The notes under the pieces were generated by a model. It searched no databases, was not told the DNA's origin, and saw only the letters and a list, made by a program, of their open reading frames with translations. Positions 24,277 to 35,851 of a stretch of DNA of 64,000 nucleotides are shown one piece after another; positions within the stretch are counted from its first letter, which is position 1, and each line of letters opens with the position of its first letter. Origin of the DNA: Salvelinus alpinus (taxonomy: Eukaryota; Chordata; Actinopteri; Salmoniformes; Salmonidae); the NCBI RefSeq assembly GCF_045679555.1, contig NC_092115.1:36464728-36528727 (forward strand), read 5' to 3'. A program made the translations under genes and the position numbers.

Positions 24277-25796
24277 CAGTCGTGGCCAAAGGTTTTGAGA
24301 ATGACGCAAATATTAATTTACACAACGTTTGCTGCTTCAGTGTCTTTAGATATTTTTGTCAGATGTTACTATTGAATACTGAAGTATAATTACAAGCATT
24401 TCATAAGTGGCAAAGGCTTTTATTGACAATTACATGAAGTTGAGTCAATATTTGCAGTGTTGACCCTTCTTTTTCAAGACCTCAGCAATCTGCCCTGGCA
24501 TGCTGTCAATTAATTTATGGGCCATATCCTGACTGATGGCAGCCCATTCTTGCATAATCAATGCTTGGAGTTTGTCAGAATTTGTGTGTTTTTGTTTGTC
24601 CACCCGCCTCTTGAGGATTGACCACAAATTCTCAATGGGATTAAGGTCTGGGGAGTTTCCTGGCCACGGACCCAAAATATCGATGTTTTGTTCCCCGAGC
24701 CACTTAGTTATCACTTTTGCCTTATGGCAAGGTGCTCCATCATGCTGGAAAAGACATTGTTCGTCACCACACTGTTCCTGGATGGTTGGGAGAAGTTACT
24801 CTCGGAGGATGTGCTGGTACCATTCTTTATTCATGGCTGCTCTGTAGGCAAAATTGTGAGTGAGCCCACTCCCTTGGCTCTTTACTGTTGGCATGACACA
24901 GGACTGATGGTAGCGCTCACCTTGTCTTCTCCGGACAAGCTTTTTTCCAGATGCCCCAAACAATTGGAAGGGGGATTCATCAGAGAAAATGACTTCACCC
25001 CAGTCCTCAGCAGTCCAATCCCTGTACCTTTTGCAGAATATCAGTCTGTCCCTGATGTTTTTCCTGGAGAGAAGTGGCTTCTTTGCTGTCCTTCTTGACA
25101 CCAGGCCATCCTCCAAAAGTTTTCGCCTCACTGTGCGTGCAGATGCACTCACACCCGCCTGCTGCCATTCCTGAGCAAGCTCTGTACTGGTGGTGCCCCG
25201 ATCCCGCAGCTGAATCAACTTTAGGAGACGGTACTGGCGCTTGCTGGACTTTCTTGGGCTCCCTGAAGCCTTCTTCACAACAATTGAACCGCTCTCCTTG
25301 AAGTTCATGATGATCCGATAAATGGTTGATTTAGGTGCAATCTTACTGGCAGCAATATCCTTGCCTGTGAAGCCCTTTTTGTGCAAAGCAATGATGATGG
25401 CACGTGTTTCCTTGCAGGTAACCATAGTTGACAGAGGAAGAACAATGATTCCAAGCACCACCCTCCTTTTGAAGCTTCCCATCTGTTATTCAAACTCAAT
25501 CAGCATGACAGAGTGATCTCCAGCCTTGTCCTCAACACTCACACCTGTGTTAACGAGAGAATCACTGACATGATGACAGCTGGTCCTTTTGTGGCAGGGC
25601 TGAAATGCGGTGGAAATGTTTTCTGGGGATTCAGTTCATTTGCATGGCAAAGAGGGACTTTGCAATTAAATGCAATTCATCTGATCACTCTTCATAACAT
25701 TCTGGAGTATATGCAAATTGCCATCATACAAACTGAGGCAGCAGACTTTGTGAAAATTAATATTTGTGTCATTCTCAAAACTTTTGGCCACGACTG
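24277..25796 (-). mobile_element. Tc1-like transposon, nearly intact
   Basis: Inverted ends CAGTCGTGGCCAAAGG and CCACGACTG are flanked by TA (24275-24276, 25797-25798). The minus-strand frame from 25482 to 24445 corresponds to about 345 codons, the usual Tc1 length. It has an N-terminal helix-turn-helix (GKDIAASKIAPKSTIYRII), the first catalytic Asp in VIFSDESPFQLFG, the second in FQHDGAPCHKAK and the Glu in [12 protein letters not shown], and ends KKKGQHCKY. The frame is continuous except for one TAA at about 24793-24795 after HILRE, where the family normally has a sense codon. Located between arhgap30 and zinc-finger gene A. Confidence 0.9.
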
Positions 25797-26298
25797 TACA
25801 ATGATTCTCTACACTATACTTGCTTGTTTTGTCACCAACTGAAATTAGGCACACTATTATAATTTTCGCAACCAGGAAATGGCGGAGCGATTTCTGCATA
25901 GTGCACCTTTAACATTTTAAGGCAGCAGCAGAGTAAAGTGAAAATATAACTTGAGAAATGAAGTTGAGTTGATTTATCAACCTGACCTGATATGAGACTG
26001 TCCCCTTGTGGCAAGTGACATCCCAGAAAGACAAACACAAACTAGACAATACATCCTAAATGGCTCCTAAATGACTCTTTCATATATATTCTTTTAATTG
26101 AATATAAACATGTTTTTTATGATTTTGTGGTACAAATACACAATGTTACCAGTTGTAAATAGGTTGTGAAAATGAAAGTGAGGTGCAGTCAACAGTCAAA
26201 CAAATCTAGAGAGGAAAAGCTTGTCAGAATGTCTCAAAATAACTTCTGCCTACATTTTCACATAGAAAATGTTACCAAAAAATTATACAATTATGTTA

Positions 26299-29200
26299 CT
26301 ATTTGTTCCATCTGGTCTGAGACAACATTAAACTTGTGTGTGGATCCGCAGGGTATGCGGGTACCACATTTTGAGACACTGGACTCTCTCCTATGTGAGT
26401 TCTCTGATGTGACTTCATACTGGAGCGCCGGGTGAAGCATTTCCCACACTGTGTGCACTCGTAGGGCTTCTCCCCGCTGTGGACCACAGCATGTCTGATC
26501 AGGTTGCACTGCTTAGTGAAACTCCTGCCACACTGTTCGCAGGTGTACGGTTTCTCTCCGGTGTGACTTCGGAGGTGTTCTTTGAGCTGGCTGAAACGCT
26601 GGAAGCTCTTCCCACAGAAGGTGCAGCTGAAACGCCTCTCAGTGGTGCCGCCCGACCTCCACTGAGTCCTCATTCTCTTCACCATGTTAAAACTACTGCG
26701 ACTCAGGCTGTATCCAGAGAAGGTGGAGGTGGTGGCCATGTTTGACCCTGTCATGCACTCACTCATTCTCACTGTTGCTTCTGAAGCCCTGTACTGATGC
26801 TGCCTTGGCTGTAGAGCTAAACTATTTCCATCATTATTTGAGTTCAGCCTCTCGCCCCTCTGTCCTTCTGGCATCTGTTGTCTAGTCTCATCAGCCAATG
26901 TCCTGACATGTCTTTTCATGTGTGCTGCTGTACTGAACATGTTAGCATGTCGTTTCCCTCTAGAAGAGTGAACCGATGGCCCTACACCATCTGTCATAGT
27001 AGGAAGGGATGGCAGCCCACTGTGAGATGGAAAAATTGAGATATTCTGAGAGTACTCTTCTGCGCCATGAAAGGAGAAATCTGGGTGGCCATCAGGGTCA
27101 GTGTCTCTGCCTGGATCCACAGAGGTCCACAGCTGCCCATCAGTCTCATCCATGACAAACTGGTCAGGTCCTGCCAGGGCCGTGGTCTGATCCAGCTCCT
27201 CCTCTTTCTCATCCTTCACCATCACTAGCTCTAGTGAGTCCTCATCTGGTCCGTGCTGCTCTGTGCTGAACACCTCTGTAGATGTGAGCCTGGGTGTGCC
27301 TGGTTCCTCTGGACCATCAGAATTGGGGCAATGTTCCACTGAGTCTTCAGGAGATATGTTGGGTTGTGTGATGAAGTCCTCGTCACAGCGCCGTTGCTCA
27401 AAGGATGGTGGTTGCCCAGCCTTGGAACCAGACTCTAAAGATTTGGGAATAAACATAAAATAAACATTACAAAAGACCCTTAACGGTTGCAAAACATGAC
27501 TACTTTAGAATTGACTGCATGTGTACGTGCACTCCATATGCCAGAACATAAAACACAACACCAATGTAGCAATTTGGAACGTCCACAGGGGCGTCAGTTG
27601 GGTATGGCAGTCACTATGTCCTAGGTCAAGACTAAAATTGTAAAAGTAGGCTACCAAAAAGTAGACTAAATCATTCCAATCCCGATTAAAATGTAACAGC
27701 TGTTTAGCACATAGATTGGCTGGCTTTCGGACCATACGAAGCTTCGCTCGGAGAGAAGCTGCCAGCCTGCCCATCATTCTCTCAGACAGCACACAGTGCC
27801 AGACAGTTTTTTTTGCCGGTCAGCCAATTAGGCAGTGCGCCGTTGCTTTGAATTTGATGTTGGCAATTCAAGTCGGCTTTGTGGCTAGCTGTTTTATGCA
27901 ACGGTTACTTTCACATTGTTGTCAGCCTACAATAGGCTAGGGATAAACTTCCCCAACACAAAATTGAATTTGCCAAAATGACCTATACAATTACTCGTGC
28001 CTATACAGAAATAAATACAATCATTCAAAATACTTCACCAGAGGGCATGATTTGGCCACAGAGGATCATTAGCTTCTTTTAAAAAATTAGCTGTGGCTTG
28101 TTATAAGTGCGCAGTTTTGTCAGCGTGTGCAGCAAATAGCCTACCAAATAGCTGATTGTTATGTTGCAGCAGTCAGTGAAAAGCAGTTTAATAGAAATAT
28201 GCCTATCACAATATTTCAAAATACAAATCGTAGGAAAAACATAGTTTAGAAAGCAAATCGCTACTGCTGAAAAGAGAAGACAAAGAAAAGAGACTAATCT
28301 GTCTCTAGTTGTCAAAATTCTCAACTCCCAATTGAGCGAACAGTCTCTTATCTTATTGGCACCAGCAGAGGGTATCGGCCATATCCCTGCTGAGTGAGCA
28401 TATTCACTGTCTTTATCATTGGATCAGTACCACTGTAAAGTCTTTTGGGGTGAAAAATATTATCCTCCTACAGGTTAGATGGATGTCATATTGTACAGTT
28501 TGTGTCTCCCACTTTCTTCGGCCTAGATTAGATGGTTGCATTCAAGACAAGGTCATTTTTACTGATCCGTTTGTCAGTCAGCAGATTAGGCTATTTTTAC
28601 TGTATTTTTTATTTATTCAACCTTTATTTAACTAGGCAAGTCAGTCAAGAATAAATTATTATTTACAATGACTACTAATGTGTCATATTAAAAATATGTT
28701 GCTTATGTCTCCAGTAATATAAAGTGTAGTAGAATTGCATGAAATGAGTTTATAAAAGACCACATTTTTCCTCTGCAAAGAAAGGAGAAGAAACGTCTCT
28801 GATTAGGCCTACTCTATGTCACTACGTGCTCAGGCATACATTATTCAGAACTGTCTGATTTGCAAACAGTGATTGAGTTACATACAATTATGACTATGCA
28901 ATCAACTCATCACATTAGGAATAGTAGCCTATCTTACATTAGTCTGAAAATGCAATGATAGATGCATGCAATCCTTTATTATAAAAGGTGCAATTTTATG
29001 CTGACAAAATAGCTTTCCCAAACTTAAAACTCATGCGTCACCTATGGATGTCGGCATTTGAAGTCGCTGTCTGCATTATGCATCTATTTCATGTTGCACT
29101 GTATGCGCCGTTCCACAAGTAAATTATTCAATTAATGATGAGGTTGAGTAGTGGTTGATATTGTACAGTATATGCCATTTCACAGACCTTTAAACCTAAT

Positions 29201-30594
29201 ATTGAGGTGATAATTAATGGCTAGGGTCATTTGTGTTTGTTTTTGCTGCCCTTCAAGTAGCATTTTAGAGTTTTTAAATTGTGTAGAAATACAGTAAATG
29301 AGCTTAGACTTCCCAAAAAATCCTTGGAATTCCAACTCGGTAACTCGGGCCTCTTTCTAGAGCTACTACTATCCGACCCGAATAGCCCTGACGTCATGAT
29401 TTGACCTTTTTCAGAGTTCCCAGTTGTCTTGAAAGCACTCATGGTACCCTTCGCCAGCTCATATCTGTGTGAAGCTGGATTCAGCACTCTCGTCCAGGTT
29501 GGATGTGACAGCAGAGACGAGTTGCACACTGTCGACCACGCCCCCTGACTTTGAGAAGCTCTGACGCGACATGCATCAAGAACACCCAACTCATTAGTGG
29601 TGGTGAGATAAGATACAATAATTTGCAATTGACTGTCATAGCCCCACATTAAACATATGTGATGATGAGTTGAGAAGACAATCAGAAATATTGTTAGAAT
29701 GTTTTTCAATTGACTCCTATAGCCCCCCCCCCTCCAAAAAAAAGTAAACATTGGCTGTTAATTACATATTTTCTTTCACATGGTTGGGGTCACGAGAGTT
29801 TTCAGCGATCAAAATGTTTGTGAACCCCTGCCCTAGGTTTAGCTGAACTGACGCCAGTGAACACACATACCACCACACCCACACAGTCTTTCATAGACAG
29901 AGCAGTACCCCTTATGGTCACACCCACCCTCTCCAGTGATCCTGAGCTCTTCCTGAGGGTCCGTTTTCCACACATCCTCTGCTGTCTCCTCATCTTTGAT
30001 CAGTATGGGTTCAGTCTCTGCTCTCTGCTCCACATCTGTAGGCTGTAACAGGGGACTGAGGTTATCACTCTGGACACAGCATATCTAACCCTTTTCATAC
30101 CCATGAATCACACAAAAGCTGTAAATTCTCCTAATATTCCAATAACAGAATTGATCCAAGAGGTCAGGTCTCTGTAATTGTAAAAGGTAATGTATCACAC
30201 CTGGGATTGAGAGTCCTCTTCAACAGCCATCTCTCCATCTCTCCACTGTGATTTACTCCTTTGCTTGTTCAAAACAATCTTGACTGGATATGACGATCTC
30301 TCTGATGCCATGGGTAAAAAAAATTACAAAAATTGTATTCAGTCAGATATTCACACACAATTTTTCATGAATAACACATCTACTACCTTTTCTCCTGACT
30401 CGTGTCTTCTTCAGCTCGCTTTCCATCATTTGACACTTCATTTTCAGAACATCAATATCTTGCTGGCTTTGGGTCATTTCCAAACGTATAACTGCACAGC
30501 TATCATCAACACGTTTGTTTATTTCTGCTACAGCTGCTTTAGCTAATACCTCCATAATGGATAACAACTGCGACTGAAAATTGCAGCTGGACAT
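26299..30594 (-). CDS. C2H2 zinc-finger protein A, four exons, three fingers (519 aa)
   Basis: Exons: 30387-30594 (ATG at 30592-30594), 30201-30301, 29928-30042, 26299-27434. Junction phases 1, 0 and 1 agree and the 1560-nt frame is open. Residues 1-69 hold the coiled module ([20 protein letters not shown], then [13 protein letters not shown]). Residues 70-400 are acidic and Ser/Thr-rich ([27 protein letters not shown]). Three canonical fingers lie at 410-432, 438-460 and 466-488, with TGEKP and SGEKP linkers. The protein ends [10 protein letters not shown]. It is probably a nuclear DNA-binding regulator; target unknown. The last intron carries a 2.3-kb hAT element absent from paralogue B, and a foldback repeat lies about 140 bp upstream of the start codon. 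No broken codons or splice sites were seen. Confidence 0.87.
27586..29859 (+). mobile_element. hAT transposon, decayed, in zinc-finger A intron
   Basis: The termini are inverted: CAGGGGCGTCAGTT at the left and CACTGGCGTCAGTT read inward from the right. Flanks AACGTCCA (27578-27585) and AACACACA (29860-29867) look like a degraded 8-bp duplication. The matching intron of gene B reads AACGTGCATACC with no insertion. On the plus strand at about 29440-29500 FASSYLCEAGFSTLV is readable, the hAT C-terminal dimerisation motif seen in ZBED/SCAND3-type transposases. Most of the transposase is unrecognisable, so it is inactive. Confidence 0.7.
28606..28680 (-). repeat. SINE 3' tail fragment
   Basis: TTTATTTAACTAGGCAAGTC and TTATTTACAATGAC match the 3' end of the salmonid SINEs found at 39361 and 63368. 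The tRNA-like head is missing. It lies inside the hAT element. Confidence 0.65.
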
Positions 30595-30732
30595 CTTGTC
30601 TAGTCCAAATTACAGATTTCTATTCTCTGTGTGTAGTGAATAGTCTACAATTTACAAGCTAATGTGCAATATCAATACGTAATGTTGATAAATGGCAACA
30701 ATGGGAGAATCTCAATTTCATACTCCTCGCGT

Positions 30733-30845
30733 CCTCTCTTCTGGTCTCCTTCTCAAAACCCATTGAACGAAAAAGCCAGAGGTCCCGCCCCTCTGACATT
30801 CTGATCCAATGGGTTTTGAGAAGGAGACGAGGAGAGATTACCAGA
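30733..30845. mobile_element. Foldback repeat near zinc-finger A promoter
   Basis: The arms pair over about 30 bases: CCTTCTCAAAACCCATTG on the left with CAATGGGTTTTGAGAAGG on the right. The loop is GC-rich (GTCCCGCCCC). Located 139-251 bp upstream of the start codon of gene A; paralogue B has no counterpart. Confidence 0.7.
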
Positions 30846-31477
30846 GAAAAGAGCAATTGAGATGTTCCCAATGTTTAATGCGGAAGATCCGTGCGCAATA
30901 GCAAACTCACTTCGGCTCAACTCGTGACGTAAGTATTTATTACCGTAAGTATGAGACTGCAACAGCCCTTTGAAATTGGTAGAATTAGCATTGGCAAGGC
31001 ATATACTAGGGTCTGTCTAGTCTGCATGTAGGGTACCCATATATTGACAACAAAAAAAGAAGACGTTTACGTTTTTATTCTATTTTTAGTAGGAGAAGGT
31101 GGAGTGGAATGCAGTGCAATTGCTCACATGGTTATTAACATGGATATCATATTATATTACTATAGCGGGCTATTTCATTAGCTCTAAAATAGCAGCCATT
31201 TTGGTCTGGGAGAAATCCTAACCAGACTAATTGGAATGAATGGCAGTAGAGGCATAATTTACTTATGCAGGAAAATAAAAAGTAAGGGATGTAATATACG
31301 TATATCAGACATTTTGTAATAGAAGTATTGTCAACCTAAACTATTGTCATATAATTAGAAATACAGTTTACACTGGTTTTATCCCAATTTGCTGTATAAA
31401 TAGCCCCTAAAATATATGTAAACAGACCAATGTCTAAATTTTTGTTTTCTTGAGAAAGCTGTGAGTACTACTTAAGC

Positions 31478-31723
31478 AATAAGGCCCGAGGAGGTGTGGT
31501 ATATAGCCAATATACCATGGCTATGGGCTGTTCTTATGCACGACGCAACCACAAACCCCTGAGGTGCCTTATTGCTATTATAAACTGGTTACCAATGTAA
31601 TTAGAACAGTGAGAACAGTAAAAAAGTACATTTTTTTCATGCCAATGGTATACGGTCAGATATACCACAGCTTTCAGCCAATCAGCATTCAGGGCTCAAA
31701 CCACCCAGTTTATAATATCCTGT
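31478..31723. mobile_element. Common fish MITE
   Basis: CAATAAGGCCCGAGGAGGTG, then GTGGTATATAGCCAATATACC and the end AACCACCCAGTTTATAAT. Internal inverted segments (GGTATAT and ATATACC) are frequent. The sequence matches a short repeat remembered from salmonid genomes; no coding capacity. Confidence 0.55.
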
Positions 31724-31988
31724 CATGAACTGATTGCAGCCAGTGTATGGCTGTGGAGTGACTGCATTGTTTGAATGGAATGCTGGCATAATTTCAAATT
31801 CATTACTTTACACAATATCTTATCACAGCACTGTCAAACCATAGTCCCAGTCGGTATTCACATAATAAAAAGGAATTCCCCTCGACCACGCTTACAAATT
31901 GGGGGAAACTAACATTCTTTCTTATTGACCCCCATTGTAAAAGAGGCAACTTCGTCGTAGATTTTTTGTTACACAGAAATAACAAATC

Positions 31989-32045
31989 ATGCCGAAAAGC
32001 TGCTTTGTTGTTCAATGTACATGTTGCCAGGTCAAAAATCCTGAC
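31989..32045 (+). pseudogene. Possible THAP-domain N-terminus fragment
   Basis: The ATG at 31989 opens MPKSCFVVQC then TCCQVKNPD. M-x3-C-x4-C followed by KNPD resembles the start of a THAP zinc-binding domain of P-element-like transposases or THAP proteins. It then runs directly into LINE sequence at about 32040. Only about 19 residues remain, so the call is tentative. Confidence 0.4.
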
Positions 32046-34700
32046 GGAAACATGGCTAACTCAAGAGACGCTAACGGAGTCGGTGCAGCCAGCTGGTTTC
32101 TTCACGCATCGCGCCGACAGAAACATACATCTTTCTGGTAAGAAGAGGGGCGGGGGTGTATGCCTTATGATTAACGAGACGTGGTGTGATCATAACAACA
32201 TACAGGAACTCAAGTCATTCTGTTCACCTGATCTAGAACTCCTCACAATCAAATGTCGACCGCATTATCTACCAAGGGAATTCTCTTCGATTATAATCAC
32301 AGCCGTATATATTCCCCCCCAAGCAGACACATCGATGGCCCTGAACGAACTTTATCTGACTCTTTGTAAACTGGAAACCACACACCCTGAGGCTGCATTC
32401 ATCGTAGCTGGGGATTTTAACAAGGCTAATCTGAAAACAAAACTCCCTAAATTCTATCAGCATATCGATTGTGCTACCAGGGCTGGTAAAACCTTGGATC
32501 ATTGTTATACTAACTTCCGCGACGCATATAAGGCCCTCCCCCGCCCTCCTTTCGGAAAAGCTGACCACGACTCCATTTTGTTGCTTCCAGCCTACAAACA
32601 GAAACTAAAACAACAAGCTCCCTCGCTCAGGTCTGTTCAACGCTGGTCCGACCAATCTGATTCCACGCTTCAAGACTGCTTCGATCACGCGGATTGGAAT
32701 ATGTTCCGCATTGCGTCCAACAACAACATTGACGAATATGCTGATTCGGTGAGCGAGTTCATTAGAAAGTGCATTGACGATGTCGTACCCACAGCAACGA
32801 TTAAAACATTCCCAAACCAGAAACCGTGGATTGACGGCAGCATTCGCGTGAAACTGAAAGCGCGAACCACTGCTTTTAACCAGGGCAAGGTGACCGGAAA
32901 CATGACCGAATACAAACAGTGTAGCTATTCTCTCCGCAAGGCAATCAAACAAGCTAAGTCCCAGTACAGAGACAAAATAGAGTCGCAATTCAACAGCTCA
33001 GACACAAGAGGTATGTGGCAGGGTCTACAGTCAATCACGGATTACAAAAAGAAAACCAGCCCCGTCGCGGACCAGGATGTCTTGCTCCCAGACAGGCTAA
33101 ATAACTTTTTTGCTCGCTTTGAGGACAATACAGTGCCACTGACACGGCCCGCTACCAAAACCTGCGGGCTCTCCTTCACTGCAGCCGAGGCGAGTAAAAC
33201 ATTTAAACGTGTTAACCCTCGCAAGGCTGCAGGCCCAGATGGCATTCCCAGCCGCGTCCTCAGAGCATGCGCAGACCAGCTGGCTGGTGTGTTTACGGAC
33301 ATATTCAATCAATCCTTATCCCAGTCCCAGGGCCGCCCCCAGGTGGTGAGGGTAGGTAACAACATCTCCACCCCGCTGATCCTCAACACTGGGGCCCCAC
33401 AAGGGTGCGTTCTGAGCCCTCTCCTGTACTCCCTGTTCACCCACGACTGCGTGGCCATGCACGCCTCCAACTCAATCATCAAGTTTGCGGATGACACTAC
33501 AGTGGTAGGCTTGATTACCAACAACGACGAGACGGCCTACAGGGAGGAGGTGAGGGCCCTCGGAGTGTGGTGTCAGGAAAATAACCTCACACTCAACGTC
33601 AACAAAACAAAGGAGATGATTGTGGACTTCAGGAAACAGCAGAGGGAGCCCCCCCTATCCACATCGACGGGTCAGTAGTGGAGAAGGTGGAAAGCTTTAA
33701 GTTCCTCGGTGTACACATCACGGACAAACTGAATTGGTCCACCCACACAGACAGCGTTGTGAAGAAGGCGCAGCAGCGCCTCTTCAACCTCAGGAGGCTG
33801 AAGAAATTCGTCTTGTCACCAAAAGCACTCACAAACTTCTACAGATGCACAATCGAGAGCATCCTGTCGGGCTGTATCACCGCCTGGTACGGCAACTGCT
33901 CCGCCCACAACCGTAAGGCTCTCCAGACGGTAGTGAGGTCTGCACAACGCATCACCGGGGGCAAACTACCTGCCCTCCAGGACACCTACACCACCCGATG
34001 TCACAGGAAGGCCATAAAGATCATCAAGGACAACAACCACCCAAGCCACTGTCTGTTCACCCCGCTATCATCCAGAAGGCGAGGTCAGTACAGGTGCATC
34101 AAAGCAGGGACCGAGAGACTGAAAAACAGCTTCTATCTCAAGGCCATCAGACTGTTAAACAGCCACCACTAACATTTAGCGGCCGCTGCCAACATACTGA
34201 CTCAACTCCAGCCACTTTAAAAATGGGAATTGATGGAAATTATGTAAAAATGTACCACTAGCCACTTTAAACAATGCCACTTAATATAATGTTTACATAC
34301 CCTACATTACTCATCTCATATGTATATGTATATACTGTACTCTATATCATCTACTGCATCTTGCCATCTTTATGTAATACATGTATCACTAGCCACTTTA
34401 AACTATGCCACTTTATGTTTACATACCCTACATTACTCATCTCATATGTATATACTGTACTCTATACCATCTACTGCATCTTGCCTATGCCGTTCTGTAC
34501 CATCACTCATTCATATATCTTTATGTACATATTCTTTATCCCTTTACACTTGTGTGTATAAGGTAGTAGTTGTGGAATTGTTAGGTTAGATTACTTGTTG
34601 GTTATTACTGCATTGTCGGAACTAGAAGCACAAGCATTTCGCTACACTCGCATTAACATCTGCTAACCATGTGTATGTGACAAATACATTTGATTTGATT
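32040..34700 (+). mobile_element. Rex1/L2-group LINE with internal deletion
   Basis: The endonuclease starts LTETWLTQETLTE, with VAGDFNKANL and KADHDSILL. The RT region begins NPRKAAGPDGIPSRVLR, then jumps from FNQSLSQSQ straight to GRPQVVRVGNN, STGAPQGCVLSPLL-type sequence (NTGAPQGCVLSPLLYS) and FADDTTVVG. The C-terminal part at 33678-34172 (ESFKFLGVHITDKLNWS, ending AIRLLNSHH) is in another frame. The 3' UTR ends in ATTTGATTTGATTTGA at about 34685-34700. The jump removes the central RT segment (roughly 130 residues by comparison with the family) without a frame change. Two disabling changes are therefore visible: this deletion and one frameshift near 33670. Confidence 0.9.
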
Positions 34701-35850
34701 TGACCTACGGTTTGCAATGCTACATAGGGAAATAGAGCCTGTGACAAGAGCCCTATGGCTTCAAGCTATTAGGTGTGGGAAAGTGGGAAACTTGTTTAGT
34801 ACAGACCATTTGTAACTCCATTCACTACATGTAACTGTATAGTCCGTTTGTTTGTTTGTGTTGTTGGTCTTGGCTAGCTTCATGTTCCGGTCGGTAGCTA
34901 GCTAGCACTCACTCAAGTGGCTGCTAGCATCATTATGAAAAGGGGCATGAGGAAAGTCTTACAATATAACGTTTTTCTAAGTAGTGAGAATGCTAGGGAG
35001 CAGACAATGTTGAAAAGTATTCTTTAGACATGTACTTTTCTTAAATGTATTTTTGTAATTGACTAAAACAAGCAGACAACAAGAAAATAGCAGTTGAAAA
35101 AGGTTACGTTTTTGCTGTGAGCCAATGGGGTAACCTAGATAACCACAGTTTTCCCCCCCACAGGCAGGGTCTCGACATTCTGTCTAATACCACTAGGTCT
35201 ATACATTGACCAACTCCTTGACCAAAATGGCTGATCTTTATACCATCATAAGAAGGTGCATGTCCATTCTAATATTCTCATTCCTAATTCTACGTGGTTA
35301 TTAATACATAAAAGGCTATAGATGCATAATGCACGACGCACTGTGGTAAAATGTAAAATACAAAAACACTTTCTTCAACCATTCTTAACAACTCATGGTT
35401 TATGATCAAATATCGTCTTGAATATTGTAATCTCCATTCTCATCGACACAACCAAATTATACCATTCTGAAAATGTGGTATGGTATTTATTAAAAGATAG
35501 AAAAAGGTATATAACTTGTTTGACACACAGCTGGGGAGCAAAGACGATAAACTAGTTTCATGTAAACTTCAAATAAACATAATTTCATTCTATATTTCAA
35601 GTACGGGAGACGGGGGGAAATTTTAACAGGGGGCAATTATAACACCTTCAATTTCTACAAACATAAATAAGCTAGAGTGATGAAAATAACACAGTACATG
35701 CCCATTTAGATTGTCTCCCTGCTTGAAGAGTTACAGCTAAATATCTCACTTTTTTTTTTTTTTACCACTGGCTGTATTTTTCATATACTGCCCTGAGTAT
35801 TAATGTCCAATAGTTCAAACTAGCATAATTTTCATCAGCCATGCAAGCTC
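34700..35850. other. Intergenic, no recognised feature
   Basis: AT-rich sequence with no gene, domain or repeat family recognised. A run of T is present at 35751-35764. Confidence 0.5.
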
Positions 35851-35851
35851 C

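Noticed and set aside
29227-29751. A 174-residue minus-strand open frame
   Set aside because: Antisense to the hAT remnant; the plus-strand reading with YLCEAGFSTLV is the meaningful one.
34274-34589. Open frames encoding Tyr/Ile/Leu-rich peptides
   Set aside because: LINE 3' UTR with an internal duplicated segment (ACATACCCTACATTACTCAT at two places); not coding.
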